From: Nevskiales bacterium
Lineage (GTDB): Bacteria > Pseudomonadota > Gammaproteobacteria > Nevskiales > Nevskiaceae
DNA: 44,987 nucleotides
NCBI GenBank assembly: GCA_028698335.1
Contig: JAQVDP010000023.1
Span: 1-44,987 of the forward strand
Direction of reading: 5' to 3'
In this document: positions 24,867 to 33,640 of the stretch, piece after piece
How positions within the stretch are numbered: position 1 is the first letter of the stretch
How the letters are laid out: every line of letters starts with the position of its first letter
The notes under the pieces: generated by a model
Seen by the model: only the letters and a program-made list of their open reading frames with translations
What the model was told of the DNA's origin: nothing
Databases searched by the model: none
Made by a program: the position numbers and the translations under genes

Positions 24867-26792
24867 ATGGCTGCACGGCGCGGGGGACGCACTGCGGTAG
24901 GGGGCGGTTGGTTGCGGCATGGCGCCGCGCTGCTGGGGGGGGCGGTCATCGCGCAGAGCGCGCATGCCGGCTCCTTCGATCTGTGGGGCATCGACGGTTC
25001 GTATCAGTTGCAGGCCGCGTACGCGTTTGCGGTGCGCCTGCACGATCCGCACAACGGCATCATCAACACGCCGCCGAGTGACGAGATTCCGATTCCGGAC
25101 TACATCAAGTTTCCGGAGTCCAACAACTACGACGACGGCGACCGCAACTTCGCCGGCGGATCGATCGTCAACAATCGCCTCAGCGCCCTGGGCGAGATCC
25201 AGTTCAACAAGGACGAGTACGGCGTGCTGATCCGCGGCGACGCGTTCTACGATCATGTCTATCGCCGCGAGAACGACAACGATTCGCCGGACACCATCAA
25301 CAAGACCGACGGCGACCCGAACTATGAGTTCGAGGGCATCGTCAACGAGTTCACCGACAACGCCCGGTACCGGTCCGGCCGCCGCGCGCGCCTGCTCGAC
25401 GCCTACGCCTACGGTTCCTGGTATCTGGGCGACGAGACCGCGCTGAACCTGCGCGTCGGGCGGCACATCGCCGCCTGGGGCGAGAGCCTGTTCTTCTCCG
25501 GCGTGGCGCTGGCGCAGGCGCCGGCGGACGCGACCAAGGCCACCGTGCCCGGCGCCGACGTCAAGAGCATCCTGCTGCCGGTCAATCAGGTGTCGATGCA
25601 GCTGGCGCTGACCAACAAGCTGACACTGCTCGGCCAGTACAAGCTCGAGTTCAAGCCCACCGAGCTCAATCCGGTCGGCGAATACTTCTCGGTGTCGGAT
25701 GTCGTCGGTCCCGGCGCGCAGTTCATCTGGGGCATCGAGAACCCGCTGTATCTGGCCAACCTCGGCGATATCAACCTGCTCTCCGACGACGTGCCCGAGG
25801 CGTTGCAGCTGGTCGTCGACCTGCTCGCGCCGAACCTGCCGACGGGTCAGCTGACCGGGCTGCTCGGCAACATCCTCGCCGGGCTCGATCCGGTGCTGCC
25901 GGACATCAACGTGCCGGTGCAGCAGCTCAACCAGCCGACCACGCCGCGCTATATCAACGTCGTGCGCGGGCGGGACATCGTGCCCAGCGACTACGGCCAG
26001 TGGGGCCTGGGCCTGAAGTACCGGCTGACCTGGGAGACCACGATCGGCCTGTATCACCTGCGCTACCACGACACCACGCCGGCGCCGGTCCAGAACTACG
26101 GCTACGCGACGCTGCTGCCGAACCTTGGCATCACCACCCAGGCGCTGGGGCTGCAGGTTCCGGTCACCTACAACATCCGCTACTTCGACGGCATCGATCT
26201 GAGCGCGCTGAGTTTCTCGACGACGCTGTTCGGCATGAACATCGGCGGTGAGGCGATCTTCCGCGAAGGCGCCAACATCCTGGTGGACGTCGACGGCGGG
26301 CTGCTCGGGCCGGTACCGACACCGACGCGCGGACGGGTGATGCAGGGCCTGCTGTCGGGGCTGTACTCGGCCGGGCCGCGCCTGTTCTGGGACTCGCTGA
26401 CGATCGTCGGCGAGGCCGGCTACGTGCATGTCGACGACGTCGACGAGGCCTGCGGTCCGACCAGCTGCTCGCAGGAGCTGACCTATACCCGCGACGCCTG
26501 GGGCTACTCGTTCCTCGGCCTGATCGACCGCAAGAATGTCTTCAGCGGCTGGGATCTGCAGATCCCGTTGACCTACGCCGCGGTCGGCGGCGGGCACTCC
26601 TCGCTGCTGTCGGGGCTCGGGTCGCTGATGGGTGAGGGCGACAAGCGCGCCAGCATCGGTCTCAACCTGACCTACCTGCAGGACCTGCAGTTCGGGATCA
26701 GCTACAACGCATTCCTCGGCAAGCCCGACTTCGAGGAACGCCCCTATGCGGACCGCGATTACGTCTCCTTCGTGACCAAATACAACTTCTGA
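24867..26792 (+). CDS. DUF1302 family outer-membrane protein (1)
   Basis: 641 residues. The signal peptide ends AQSAHA/GSF (about 34). The mature protein starts FDLWGIDGSYQLQAAYAFAVRL and keeps the DUF1302 order NRLSALGE, RVGRHIAAWGESLFF, DATKATVPGADVKSILLPVNQVS, LQYKLEFKPTELNPVGEYF (short parts) and a terminal KYNF strand. The GE-S-L-F-F and LLPVNQVS blocks are diagnostic. DUF1302 proteins are porin-like barrels that often accompany DUF1329 and RND genes in lipid or steroid users; no DUF1329 gene is here. ATG 24867 has a GAGG site, and a conserved box lies upstream. A frame running upstream to 24615 is not supported. Its tandem partner follows after 148 bases. Confidence 0.88.
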   Translation: MAARRGGRTAVGGGWLRHGAALLGGAVIAQSAHAGSFDLWGIDGSYQLQAAYAFAVRLHDPHNGIINTPPSDEIPIPDYIKFPESNNYDDGDRNFAGGSIVNNRLSALGEIQFNKDEYGVLIRGDAFYDHVYRRENDNDSPDTINKTDGDPNYEFEGIVNEFTDNARYRSGRRARLLDAYAYGSWYLGDETALNLRVGRHIAAWGESLFFSGVALAQAPADATKATVPGADVKSILLPVNQVSMQLALTNKLTLLGQYKLEFKPTELNPVGEYFSVSDVVGPGAQFIWGIENPLYLANLGDINLLSDDVPEALQLVVDLLAPNLPTGQLTGLLGNILAGLDPVLPDINVPVQQLNQPTTPRYINVVRGRDIVPSDYGQWGLGLKYRLTWETTIGLYHLRYHDTTPAPVQNYGYATLLPNLGITTQALGLQVPVTYNIRYFDGIDLSALSFSTTLFGMNIGGEAIFREGANILVDVDGGLLGPVPTPTRGRVMQGLLSGLYSAGPRLFWDSLTIVGEAGYVHVDDVDEACGPTSCSQELTYTRDAWGYSFLGLIDRKNVFSGWDLQIPLTYAAVGGGHSSLLSGLGSLMGEGDKRASIGLNLTYLQDLQFGISYNAFLGKPDFEERPYADRDYVSFVTKYNF

Positions 26793-26850
26793 CGCGGCGC
26801 CGGGCGCATGCCGTGGCCGGATCGTCCGGTCGCGGCGCACGCGTGAGCCC

Positions 26851-26869
26851 TACTCATTTCGGGTGAAGC
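26851..26869 (+). promoter_or_regulatory. Shared upstream box, copy 2
   Basis: TACTCATTTCGGGTGAAGC lies 90 bases before the second DUF1302 start. Similarity to copy 1 and the equal spacing to CTACGTTG (from 26888) suggest that each tandem gene has its own promoter controlled by the same factor. Confidence 0.5.
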
Positions 26870-26940
26870 TGGCGGACCCGAGTCGATCTACGTTGTCCCT
26901 GCGGGATACCAAAAGACAACGATTGACGAGGAGAGAGACC

Positions 26941-28818
26941 ATGAGCGGCATCCGGGGGAGCTTGCGACCGATGAGCAGGCGGGCGGTGGCATGGGCGTTG
27001 GCGGCGGGGGTGCTGGGCACGGCGGGCACCGCATCGGCCGGTGATTTCGATCTGCCGTTCGACATCGACGGCAGTTACAAGGTCACGCTGACCTACAGCC
27101 TCGCGGTGCGCGCCCGCGATCCGGCGCAGGCGCTGATCAACGGGCCGGTCGATCCGTTCCAGACCGGCGTCGCGCCGAACCAATACCAGGCCGTCGGCTT
27201 CACCCATACCGGCCTGCCGACCACGATCAACCTTGATGACGGCAACCGCAACTTCGAGCGCTGGGCGCCGATCAACAACCGCCTCAGCGCGTACTGGGAA
27301 GTCGGCATGCGCCGCGACAACTTCGGCCTGATCGCGAGCGGGTCGGCGTTCTACGACGACGTCTTCCATCGGTCCAACGACAACGATTCGCCGGACACCG
27401 TCAACAAGACCGGACCCAACGACGAATTCACCGACGGCGCCGTGTACTACAACGGCGAACGCTCGCGCATGCTCGAGGCGTACATCTACGGCGACTTCTA
27501 CCTGACCGACTCGATCGCGCTGAACGTGCGCTTCGGCAAACATCTGGTCGCATGGGGAGAGAGTCTGTTCTTCCCGGGCATCGTCAGCGCGCAGGGGCCG
27601 AACGACGCGACCAAGGCCTTCGTGCCGGGGGCCGAGATCAAGGAGATCCTGCTGCCGGTCAACCAGGTCTCGTTCCAGCTGGCGCTGGGCTACAAGCTGT
27701 CGCTGATGGGCTACTACCAGCTCGACTACAAGCCGACCGAGGTGTTCCCGGTCGGCGACTACTTCTCGGTGGCCGACGTGGTCGGGCCGGGGGCGGAGTT
27801 CGCCTACGGCTCGGGCAACCCGGCCTATGCCGAGGAGTGCCCGGGTCTGCTCGACTTCCCGGGCGTCGGTGATTTCAGCTTCCTGTGCACCCTCGGCAAC
27901 GGCGTCGGCGGCCAGCTGATCAATGCCCCGCGTACCATCAATGTGCCGCGCGAGGACGATATCCGCCCGGACAAGGACGGCCAGTGGGGTGTCGGCATCA
28001 AGAGCCAGATCACCTTCAACACCAGCGTCGGCGCGTACTACATCCGCTATCACAACCACAATCCGACGGTGAACCTGAACTTCGGATTTGCCGAAATCGG
28101 CTACATCGGCGACACGCCGGTGACCACGGGCGTGATCAACCAGGCGGTGCCGGTCACCTACAACATCAAGTATTTCGGCGACATCGAGATGACGGCGCTG
28201 AGCTACTCGACGACGCTGTTCGGGCTCAACGTCGCCGGCGAGTTCATCTACCGCGACGGCATCGACGTCTCGGCCGCGGCGGACATCTCCGGGGTGCTGA
28301 GTCCGGTGTTCACCCGTGCCGAGACCTACCAGGCCAATCTCTCGGGCCTGTACGTCTCGAACCCGCGGCTGTTCTTCTACGACGAGGTCGCAATCGTCGG
28401 CGAGGCCGCATACCTCTACGTCGACAAGGTCGATCCGATCGAAGCCTTCAACGGGCAGGAGCCGCGCGGCGACGGCACCCAGCTGTTCTACGACCGCAAC
28501 GCCTGGGCCTATCAGATCCTGATGCTGCCCAAGGGTCGCAACGTGCTGCCGGGCTGGGACATCGGAACGCCGATCGCATTCGCGCACGCGGCCAACGGCT
28601 ACGCGTCCACCGCGGGGACCTTCGGCTCGCTGTTCGGCGAGGGCGACAAGCGCATCGGCCTGAGCGTGACCGCCCAGTATCTGCAGAACCTCGAATTCTC
28701 GGTGGGCTACAACTGGTTCCTCGGCAATCCGCGCGCCACCGTGCGCGACAGCCCGATTCCGTCGAATCCGGTCGCCGATCGCGACTACTTCAGCCTGTCC
28801 GTGAAATACAACCTGTAA
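26941..28818 (+). CDS. DUF1302 family outer-membrane protein (2)
   Basis: 625 residues. The signal peptide ends TASA/GDF (about 33). Order of blocks matches the preceding gene: FDIDGSYKVTLTYSLAVR, NNRLSAYWE, NDNDSPDTVNKT, RFGKHLVAWGESLFF, DATKAFVPGAEIKEILLPVNQVS (short parts) and KYNL at the end. The two proteins are clear tandem paralogues, yet differ in the variable loops, for example a Cys-containing insert CPGLLDFPGVGDFSFLC near 300 here. ATG 26941 has GAGGAGAG upstream. A barrel for hydrophobic ligands in the outer membrane is likely; the two copies may differ in substrate. They could form a hetero-oligomer or be used under different conditions. Confidence 0.88.
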   Translation: MSGIRGSLRPMSRRAVAWALAAGVLGTAGTASAGDFDLPFDIDGSYKVTLTYSLAVRARDPAQALINGPVDPFQTGVAPNQYQAVGFTHTGLPTTINLDDGNRNFERWAPINNRLSAYWEVGMRRDNFGLIASGSAFYDDVFHRSNDNDSPDTVNKTGPNDEFTDGAVYYNGERSRMLEAYIYGDFYLTDSIALNVRFGKHLVAWGESLFFPGIVSAQGPNDATKAFVPGAEIKEILLPVNQVSFQLALGYKLSLMGYYQLDYKPTEVFPVGDYFSVADVVGPGAEFAYGSGNPAYAEECPGLLDFPGVGDFSFLCTLGNGVGGQLINAPRTINVPREDDIRPDKDGQWGVGIKSQITFNTSVGAYYIRYHNHNPTVNLNFGFAEIGYIGDTPVTTGVINQAVPVTYNIKYFGDIEMTALSYSTTLFGLNVAGEFIYRDGIDVSAAADISGVLSPVFTRAETYQANLSGLYVSNPRLFFYDEVAIVGEAAYLYVDKVDPIEAFNGQEPRGDGTQLFYDRNAWAYQILMLPKGRNVLPGWDIGTPIAFAHAANGYASTAGTFGSLFGEGDKRIGLSVTAQYLQNLEFSVGYNWFLGNPRATVRDSPIPSNPVADRDYFSLSVKYNL

Positions 28819-28863
28819 GGGACATCCATCGCGCCGCGTGGGCGCCTGCACCGATTCAATCGC

Positions 28864-29883
28864 ATGAGTACGACCGCTACCGCTGCAACCTTCGACCCCG
28901 CCGAATTCCGCAAGGCGCTGGGGACTTTCGCCACCGGGGTGACCATCATCACCGCGTGTGCGCCCGACGGCACCCTGGTCGGCCTGACCGCGAACAGCTT
29001 CAACTCGGTGTCGCTCAATCCGCCGCTGGTGCTGTGGAGCCTGGCGACCAACTCGCTGAGCCTGGAGGCGTTCCGCGGGGCCGAATACTGGGCGGTGCAC
29101 GTGCTGTCGGCCGATCAGGAGGAGCTGTCGGGCCGGTTCGCGCGGCGCGGTGAGGACAAGTTCGCCGGACTCGATCTCGACGAGGGGCCGGGGGGGACGC
29201 CGCTGCTGAAGAACTGCGCCGCGCGCTTCGTGTGCCGGACCGCATCGCAGTACGAAGGCGGCGACCACCTGATCTTCATCGGCGAGGTGCTGTCCTTCGA
29301 TCGTGACGAGAGCGCCCCGCTGGTGTTTCACGGTGGTCGCTATGCGCACGCGACGCGACGCGACCCTGCGGACAGCAAGCCGCGCAGCGCGCATCTGGCG
29401 GGCAGCTTCGGCGAGGACTTCCTCGGGTATCTGCTCGGGCGCAGTCACTTCCGGTTCTTCGCCCAGATCCGGCCGCATCTGGCCGATGCCGGCCTGAGCG
29501 ACGAGGAGTTCTACGTGCTGTCGTCACTGACGCTCAAGCCGACGCTGTCGGAGTCCGACCTCAGCATCGGGCTCAACGGCGTCCTCGACGATCGCAGTCA
29601 GCAGGCGGTGCAGTCACTGGTCGGACGGGGGCTGGCGCGGCGCAGTCCCGAGCCGTCCGGGGCGGATGAAGGGGCCGCCTACGAGCTGACCGAGTCCGGA
29701 CGTCAGTGCGCGCTGCGCCTGATCGCGGCCGCCAAGGCGGTGGAGTCGCAGGTGCTCGAACGCCTCGGCTACAACGACGCCCAGGTGCTCAAGTCGCTGC
29801 TGAACCGGTTGCTGGCGGTGATCGATCCCGAAGGCAAGACGCTGTGGGATTCGGCGTCGGGGCCGGTCAGCGAGCCGACCTGA
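28864..29883 (+). CDS. Two-domain flavin reductase with MarR-like C-terminus
   Basis: 339 residues. The N-terminal 170 are a flavin-reductase domain of HpaC/DIM6 type (FATGVTIITA, GLTANSFNSVSLNPPLV, FGGDHLIF-like EGGDHLIFIGEV). The remainder, from about 190, is a MarR-like winged-helix block (RPHLADAGLSDEEFYVLSSL, DRSQQAVQSLVGRGLARR, ELTESGR). This architecture is known from the C1 reductase of p-hydroxyphenylacetate hydroxylase, where the MarR-like part inhibits the reductase until an aromatic effector binds. It reduces FMN/FAD with NADH and hands it to a separate oxygenase. No monooxygenase gene lies close, so the partner is elsewhere. The 3' end overlaps the opposite-strand gene 29867-30280 by 17 bases. 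Confidence 0.86.
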   Translation: MSTTATAATFDPAEFRKALGTFATGVTIITACAPDGTLVGLTANSFNSVSLNPPLVLWSLATNSLSLEAFRGAEYWAVHVLSADQEELSGRFARRGEDKFAGLDLDEGPGGTPLLKNCAARFVCRTASQYEGGDHLIFIGEVLSFDRDESAPLVFHGGRYAHATRRDPADSKPRSAHLAGSFGEDFLGYLLGRSHFRFFAQIRPHLADAGLSDEEFYVLSSLTLKPTLSESDLSIGLNGVLDDRSQQAVQSLVGRGLARRSPEPSGADEGAAYELTESGRQCALRLIAAAKAVESQVLERLGYNDAQVLKSLLNRLLAVIDPEGKTLWDSASGPVSEPT

Positions 29884-30280
29884 CGGTCAGCGGGCGCCGG
29901 GCGGCGTCCGCACCCTTGCGCGTGGCCGGGTGCATGACCTTTTCGATCGATTCGGTGTTGTTGCAGAAGCGGTAGCTGCCGGCGGGCTGGGGGTCGGCAG
30001 TGACCATGTTGCAGGTCGTCGTGGCGCTGCAGCGCTCGCAGCGCTTGAGCGCGCGGTCGATCTCGCGTTCCGGTGTGCCCTGCAGATACTGCAGCGGATC
30101 GACGCGACGATGTCTGAGCATCGATGCCAGTGGCAGTCGCGACAGTTTCTCGAACTTGGCGGCGCGGCGGATGCTGCGTTCGTAGGCGTTGCCGCCGCCG
30201 CCCAGTGCCGGGATCAGCAGCAGGATCGCGACGATCGCCGTGATCGCGAGCAGGAGGATCAACATCAGCATGGCGTCCAT
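29867..30280 (-). CDS. Small membrane protein with Cys cluster, DUF6455-like
   Basis: 137 residues from ATG 30280 (an upstream ATG at 30313 in frame would add 11 residues). One N-terminal hydrophobic helix, MLMLILLLAITAIVAILLLIPAL, is followed by basic soluble sequence. The C-terminal region has RCERCSATTTCN and FCNNTE, a C-x2-C-x5-C-x15-C pattern resembling DUF6455 proteins (pfam20056-like). Such a cluster could bind zinc, iron-sulfur or act as a redox site; the sequence does not decide. It runs tail-to-tail into the flavin reductase gene, overlapping by 17 bases. A separate promoter is needed. The family assignment is tentative. Confidence 0.6.
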   Translation of the reverse strand: MDAMLMLILLLAITAIVAILLLIPALGGGGNAYERSIRRAAKFEKLSRLPLASMLRHRRVDPLQYLQGTPEREIDRALKRCERCSATTTCNMVTADPQPAGSYRFCNNTESIEKVMHPATRKGADAARRPLTVRSAR

Positions 30281-30414
30281 GACGTCCTGTCCGGAGATGC
30301 GGGAACACTGCATTTGAACCCGGAGCCCGGACGCCCGGCGTGCCGGCCGGCGCGAGCGGTTGATCCGGCTGGGCGAACGGTCGGACGCGTGGACGGCGCG
30401 TCCGACCCGGCCGT

Positions 30415-31206
30415 TCAGGGCATATAGGCGCCGCCGTTGGCGTCGAGCGCGGCGCCGGTGACGGCGCTGGCATAGTCGGAAACCAGGAACAGCGCCGCGC
30501 GGGCGCATTCGTCGTCGGTCGGGATGCGACCCAGCGGGATGCCCGACGCGATCTGCTGCTTGAGCTGCGCCTCCGGGACGCCCAGCTCCCCGGCCTGCCA
30601 CGCCACGTAGCCCTGCACCGGTGCACCCCACATCCAGCCCATGTGGACCGAATTGACCCGGATGTTGTCGCCGCCGACCTCCTTGGCGAGGTATTTCACC
30701 GAGTTGGCCAGCGCCGCCTTGGAGGCGGCATAGCCGGCCTCGCCCAGCGGCGGGACCTGGCGCGCCGCCATGGTGTTGATCATGACGATGGCGCCGCCGC
30801 CCTGGCGCTTCATCTGCGGCAGCACGGCCTGGGTCAGCTTCAGGGTGCCGAGCAGGTTGGTGCCGAACACCTCCGGCCAGCTGTCGAGATCGGCGCTGGA
30901 GACGTAATCCATCGCGCCATGCACGAAGGCGCTGTTGACCAGCGCGTCGATGCGGCCGAAGCGCTCGGCGGTCCGGGCCGCCAGCGCCTCGCACTGGCCG
31001 CGATCGGTGATGTCGGTCGCGAGCTTGAGCACTTCGGTCGACGTGTCGAGCGCGCGGATGCGGGCTTCGGCATCGTCCAGCTTGTCGGCGCTGCGGGCCG
31101 CGATCGCGACCGCGCGGGCGCCTTCGCGCGCCGCCTCGACCGCCAGTTTCACGCCCAGTCCGGGGCCGATTCCGGAAACGATGACGACCTTGTCCTTCAG
31201 CAACAT
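30415..31206 (-). CDS. Short-chain dehydrogenase with altered catalytic site
   Basis: 263 residues from ATG 31206 with AGGAGG 7 bases upstream. Cofactor loop SGIGPGLG at 11-18, NSAF where NNAG is usual, catalytic Tyr159 and Lys163 in YAASK, and the end ALDANGGAYMP. The conserved serine position appears as INTMA (Thr145), so Ser is replaced by Thr, which can still work in some SDRs. It is the last gene of the DUF1214/sulfotransferase/SDR operon, with 37 bases to the sulfotransferase stop. Context with a sulfotransferase and the steroid-type reductase at 37340 suggests a hydroxysteroid or other alicyclic alcohol as substrate, but this is inference. Confidence 0.83.
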   Translation of the reverse strand: MLLKDKVVIVSGIGPGLGVKLAVEAAREGARAVAIAARSADKLDDAEARIRALDTSTEVLKLATDITDRGQCEALAARTAERFGRIDALVNSAFVHGAMDYVSSADLDSWPEVFGTNLLGTLKLTQAVLPQMKRQGGGAIVMINTMAARQVPPLGEAGYAASKAALANSVKYLAKEVGGDNIRVNSVHMGWMWGAPVQGYVAWQAGELGVPEAQLKQQIASGIPLGRIPTDDECARAALFLVSDYASAVTGAALDANGGAYMP

Positions 31207-31243
31207 GTGAATGCCTCCTGGCGGTGGGGGACGACGCCGGCGC

Positions 31244-32416
31244 TCAGCGCCGGTACGGTTCGACGTAGCGCGCGCGGTAGTCGGCGAAGTCGCGCTTGAG
31301 CTGGGCCTCGCTGAGGCCGTACTCCTCCATGCTGTACTCGTGCGCGCCACGGTCCTCGCGGCGGTTGGCCTCCATCCAGCGGTGCATCGCCGCCTCCGAT
31401 TCCGGCGTCAGGGTCAGGCCGGCGAAGGCATAGATGTCGCGCACGACGTCGAACGGGCGTTTGACGGTGTCGATGAACTGCACGTCGAAGAACTGCTCCG
31501 GCGCCTGTTCGCGAACGGCCATCGTGTGACGGAGGGCGCGTGCCATCAGGTCGCTCCATTCGGCGCCGGCGGCCGGTTTGCTGGCGTCGCTGCTGTAGAT
31601 GCTCCACAGCGTGTGGAGGAAGCTGGCGATCGACGGAATCGTGTCGATCGGGTCGCGATGCGTCTGGATCACCCTGACGCCGGGGAAGGCTTCCAGCAGC
31701 AGGTGCATGCGCAGCAGGTGGTGCGGCGCCTTGAGCACCCAGCGCTGCGCGACGATACCGCGCTGGCGCTTCTGCCACTGCAGGAACTTCATGATGCGCT
31801 TGAGATGGCGGTAGGCGGAGCGTTCGTCGGTCTTCGCCAGCCAGTTCAGATAGCTCGGGACATGGCCGTAGGTGTTGAGCGCGGCGACGAAGGAATGCTC
31901 CATCAGCACGACTTCCTCGTCGGCCTGGTCGGCGTCCATCGGGTGGATCGTCAGCAGTTTCGGCATCGCCTCGATCATCACCTTGACCTCGGCGCGGGCC
32001 TGTTCGAGGCGCCGGGTGGGGCATTCGACGGACTCGTCGGGGAACGGCACCGGATAGCGCGTCTCCCACCACTGCATCGAATAGAACTGCGGATCGCAGG
32101 CCAGGATGCGCTGCAGCAGCGTGGTGCCGGTGCGTGGCAGGCCGACGATCACCAGCGGCGCTTCGATGACCTCGTCCTCGATCTCGGGGTGACGCCGGTA
32201 CCAGTCCTCGATGCCGAGGCGGTTGGTCAGCAGCTCGATCAGTTTCTGGTGGAGCAGCTGGCGTCCGAAGTCGGACAGCCTGGCGTCGGTTTCCAGGGCG
32301 TTGCAGAACACCGCGAGCCCTTCCTCGAAGGCCGGATCGCCGAAGTCGGTCAGGCCGGTCTTGTCGCGGGCTTCCTGCAGCAGTGCGGCGGGTTCGAATT
32401 TCATCGGGGTATTCAC
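31244..32416 (-). CDS. PAPS-dependent sulfotransferase family protein
   Basis: 390 residues. The 5'-phosphosulfate loop VGLPRTGTT (about 91-99) and the 3'-phosphate motif THRDPIDTIPS are both present, together with helical segments typical of sulfotransfer_3 proteins found in lipid-modifying bacteria. The reaction would be transfer of sulfate from PAPS to a hydroxyl of a lipid, sterol or sugar. GTG 32416 is favoured over ATG 32404 because it overlaps the upstream stop (GTGA) and AAGGAG lies 8 bases before it. Close coupling with the DUF1214 gene and the SDR points to a three-enzyme pathway. Membership in the P-loop sulfotransferase family is firm; the acceptor is unknown. Confidence 0.88.
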   Translation of the reverse strand: MNTPMKFEPAALLQEARDKTGLTDFGDPAFEEGLAVFCNALETDARLSDFGRQLLHQKLIELLTNRLGIEDWYRRHPEIEDEVIEAPLVIVGLPRTGTTLLQRILACDPQFYSMQWWETRYPVPFPDESVECPTRRLEQARAEVKVMIEAMPKLLTIHPMDADQADEEVVLMEHSFVAALNTYGHVPSYLNWLAKTDERSAYRHLKRIMKFLQWQKRQRGIVAQRWVLKAPHHLLRMHLLLEAFPGVRVIQTHRDPIDTIPSIASFLHTLWSIYSSDASKPAAGAEWSDLMARALRHTMAVREQAPEQFFDVQFIDTVKRPFDVVRDIYAFAGLTLTPESEAAMHRWMEANRREDRGAHEYSMEEYGLSEAQLKRDFADYRARYVEPYRR

Positions 32417-33522
32417 GCAGCCAGCTCCTTGGCCAGTTCGCCGAGTTTGACGACCCGCGTCGTGGGGTCGACCTGTTCGCTGGCGCCGACCCAGCGCAGG
32501 CACATCGTGCCGCTGTCGTGGCCGGCGGTTTCCAGCCAGTTCGGATGTCCCGGATCGCGATGGGCCAGGACCAGCGTGACGCCGCCGTCGGCATCGAGGC
32601 GGGCCGAATGCTGGTTCAGGCAGGCGCGGTGGTAGCGGTAGTCGAGCGATTCCATCCAGTAGTTGTTGATCTGGAGGTTCCAGAACCGGCACGCCGGTAC
32701 ACGCGGGACCCGGATGACCAGCGCCTGGTCCGGCTGCAGCTGCCAGTGCGAGTGGTAGTAGATGATGTTCGGGTCGCCGCCGACGGCCTGGCACAGCTTC
32801 TGGTCGGCGGGCGGCAGGGCATTGCTGTGCACGAGGTAGCTCTGCGACCAGTCGGCGAACAGACGCGCGGTGCCCTCGACGAAGTTCGCGGCGCGGGTCA
32901 GGCCGGTGCGCAGACGGTCCCCGGACAGCGGCGCCGGAGCGGCATGACTGCCGCGGCGGACGATCTGCATCCGAGCCGGTGTCTCGCTGCGCCGGTCCAT
33001 GAAGGTCTGTCGGACGATGATCGCGTTGGTCGCATCCTCGATCCGCAGCCAGTTGCCCGGTTGCGGATCGCGGCTCAGGACCAGCTCGAAGCTGCCGTCG
33101 GCGTCGAAACTCATGTCGCGGGCATCGATGAATCCGGTCTGCTCCATGCGGCCGTCGCTCTCATAGCCGCCTTTCTGGGAGCCGAAACTCAGATACGGCA
33201 CGCTGCCACGATTGCCGCGGATGACGTATGCGTTACGCCCGTTCACCCGGGCCATCAGGTAGAGGTTGTCCGGGTTGTCGGCGCCGATCTTGGCGGTCTC
33301 GTGGGACGGCGCGAAGAAGCCTGGAAAGTCGGGGTCCGCGAACTCGAGGTGCATCTCCAGGCCGATGCGCAGCAGGCGCGTCAGGTAACGGTACCCCTCG
33401 GCGCGGTCGAGTTCGCTGACCGGCGCCTCGGGGCGCAGGATCTGTTCGCCGGCGCGACGCAGGGTTTCGCAGAAGGCGTTCCAGTCGTCGGCGTCGGGGA
33501 TCGGTGAGGAAGGCGGAATCAT
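32413..33522 (-). CDS. DUF1214-type protein of a sulfotransferase operon
   Basis: 369 residues without signal peptide or membrane segment. Recognisable blocks include DPDFPGFF, NPDNLYLMARVNG, WLRIEDATNAIIVRQTFMDR, and WNLQINNYWMESLDYR followed by VLAHRDPGHPNWL. The last two are the DUF1214 core pattern (N-W-L/E-T). DUF1214 proteins are poorly characterised; several occur next to sulfotransferases or dehydrogenases. It is the first gene of a three-gene unit and its stop overlaps the sulfotransferase start. Co-translation implies a partner or consecutive enzyme. A catalytic role is not established from the sequence. ATG 33522 has an upstream GGAGA. Confidence 0.72.
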   Translation of the reverse strand: MIPPSSPIPDADDWNAFCETLRRAGEQILRPEAPVSELDRAEGYRYLTRLLRIGLEMHLEFADPDFPGFFAPSHETAKIGADNPDNLYLMARVNGRNAYVIRGNRGSVPYLSFGSQKGGYESDGRMEQTGFIDARDMSFDADGSFELVLSRDPQPGNWLRIEDATNAIIVRQTFMDRRSETPARMQIVRRGSHAAPAPLSGDRLRTGLTRAANFVEGTARLFADWSQSYLVHSNALPPADQKLCQAVGGDPNIIYYHSHWQLQPDQALVIRVPRVPACRFWNLQINNYWMESLDYRYHRACLNQHSARLDADGGVTLVLAHRDPGHPNWLETAGHDSGTMCLRWVGASEQVDPTTRVVKLGELAKELAA

Positions 33523-33640
33523 GTGCGGTCTCCGGAGCGGGCGTTTCGGGCGATGCGCAGGGCGACGCTAGCAAGCCGGCGCCGGCCCGGCTTCACCTGT
33601 TTGCAGCAGCGGGGGTGTCGCGGCCCGCTGCCGGTGGGGT

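Noticed and set aside
24699-26840. Very long antisense frame over the first DUF1302 gene
   Set aside because: Low-complexity shadow with Val/Gln/Arg repeats. The sense protein has a signal peptide and family motifs. The same holds for the antisense frame at 26854-29478.
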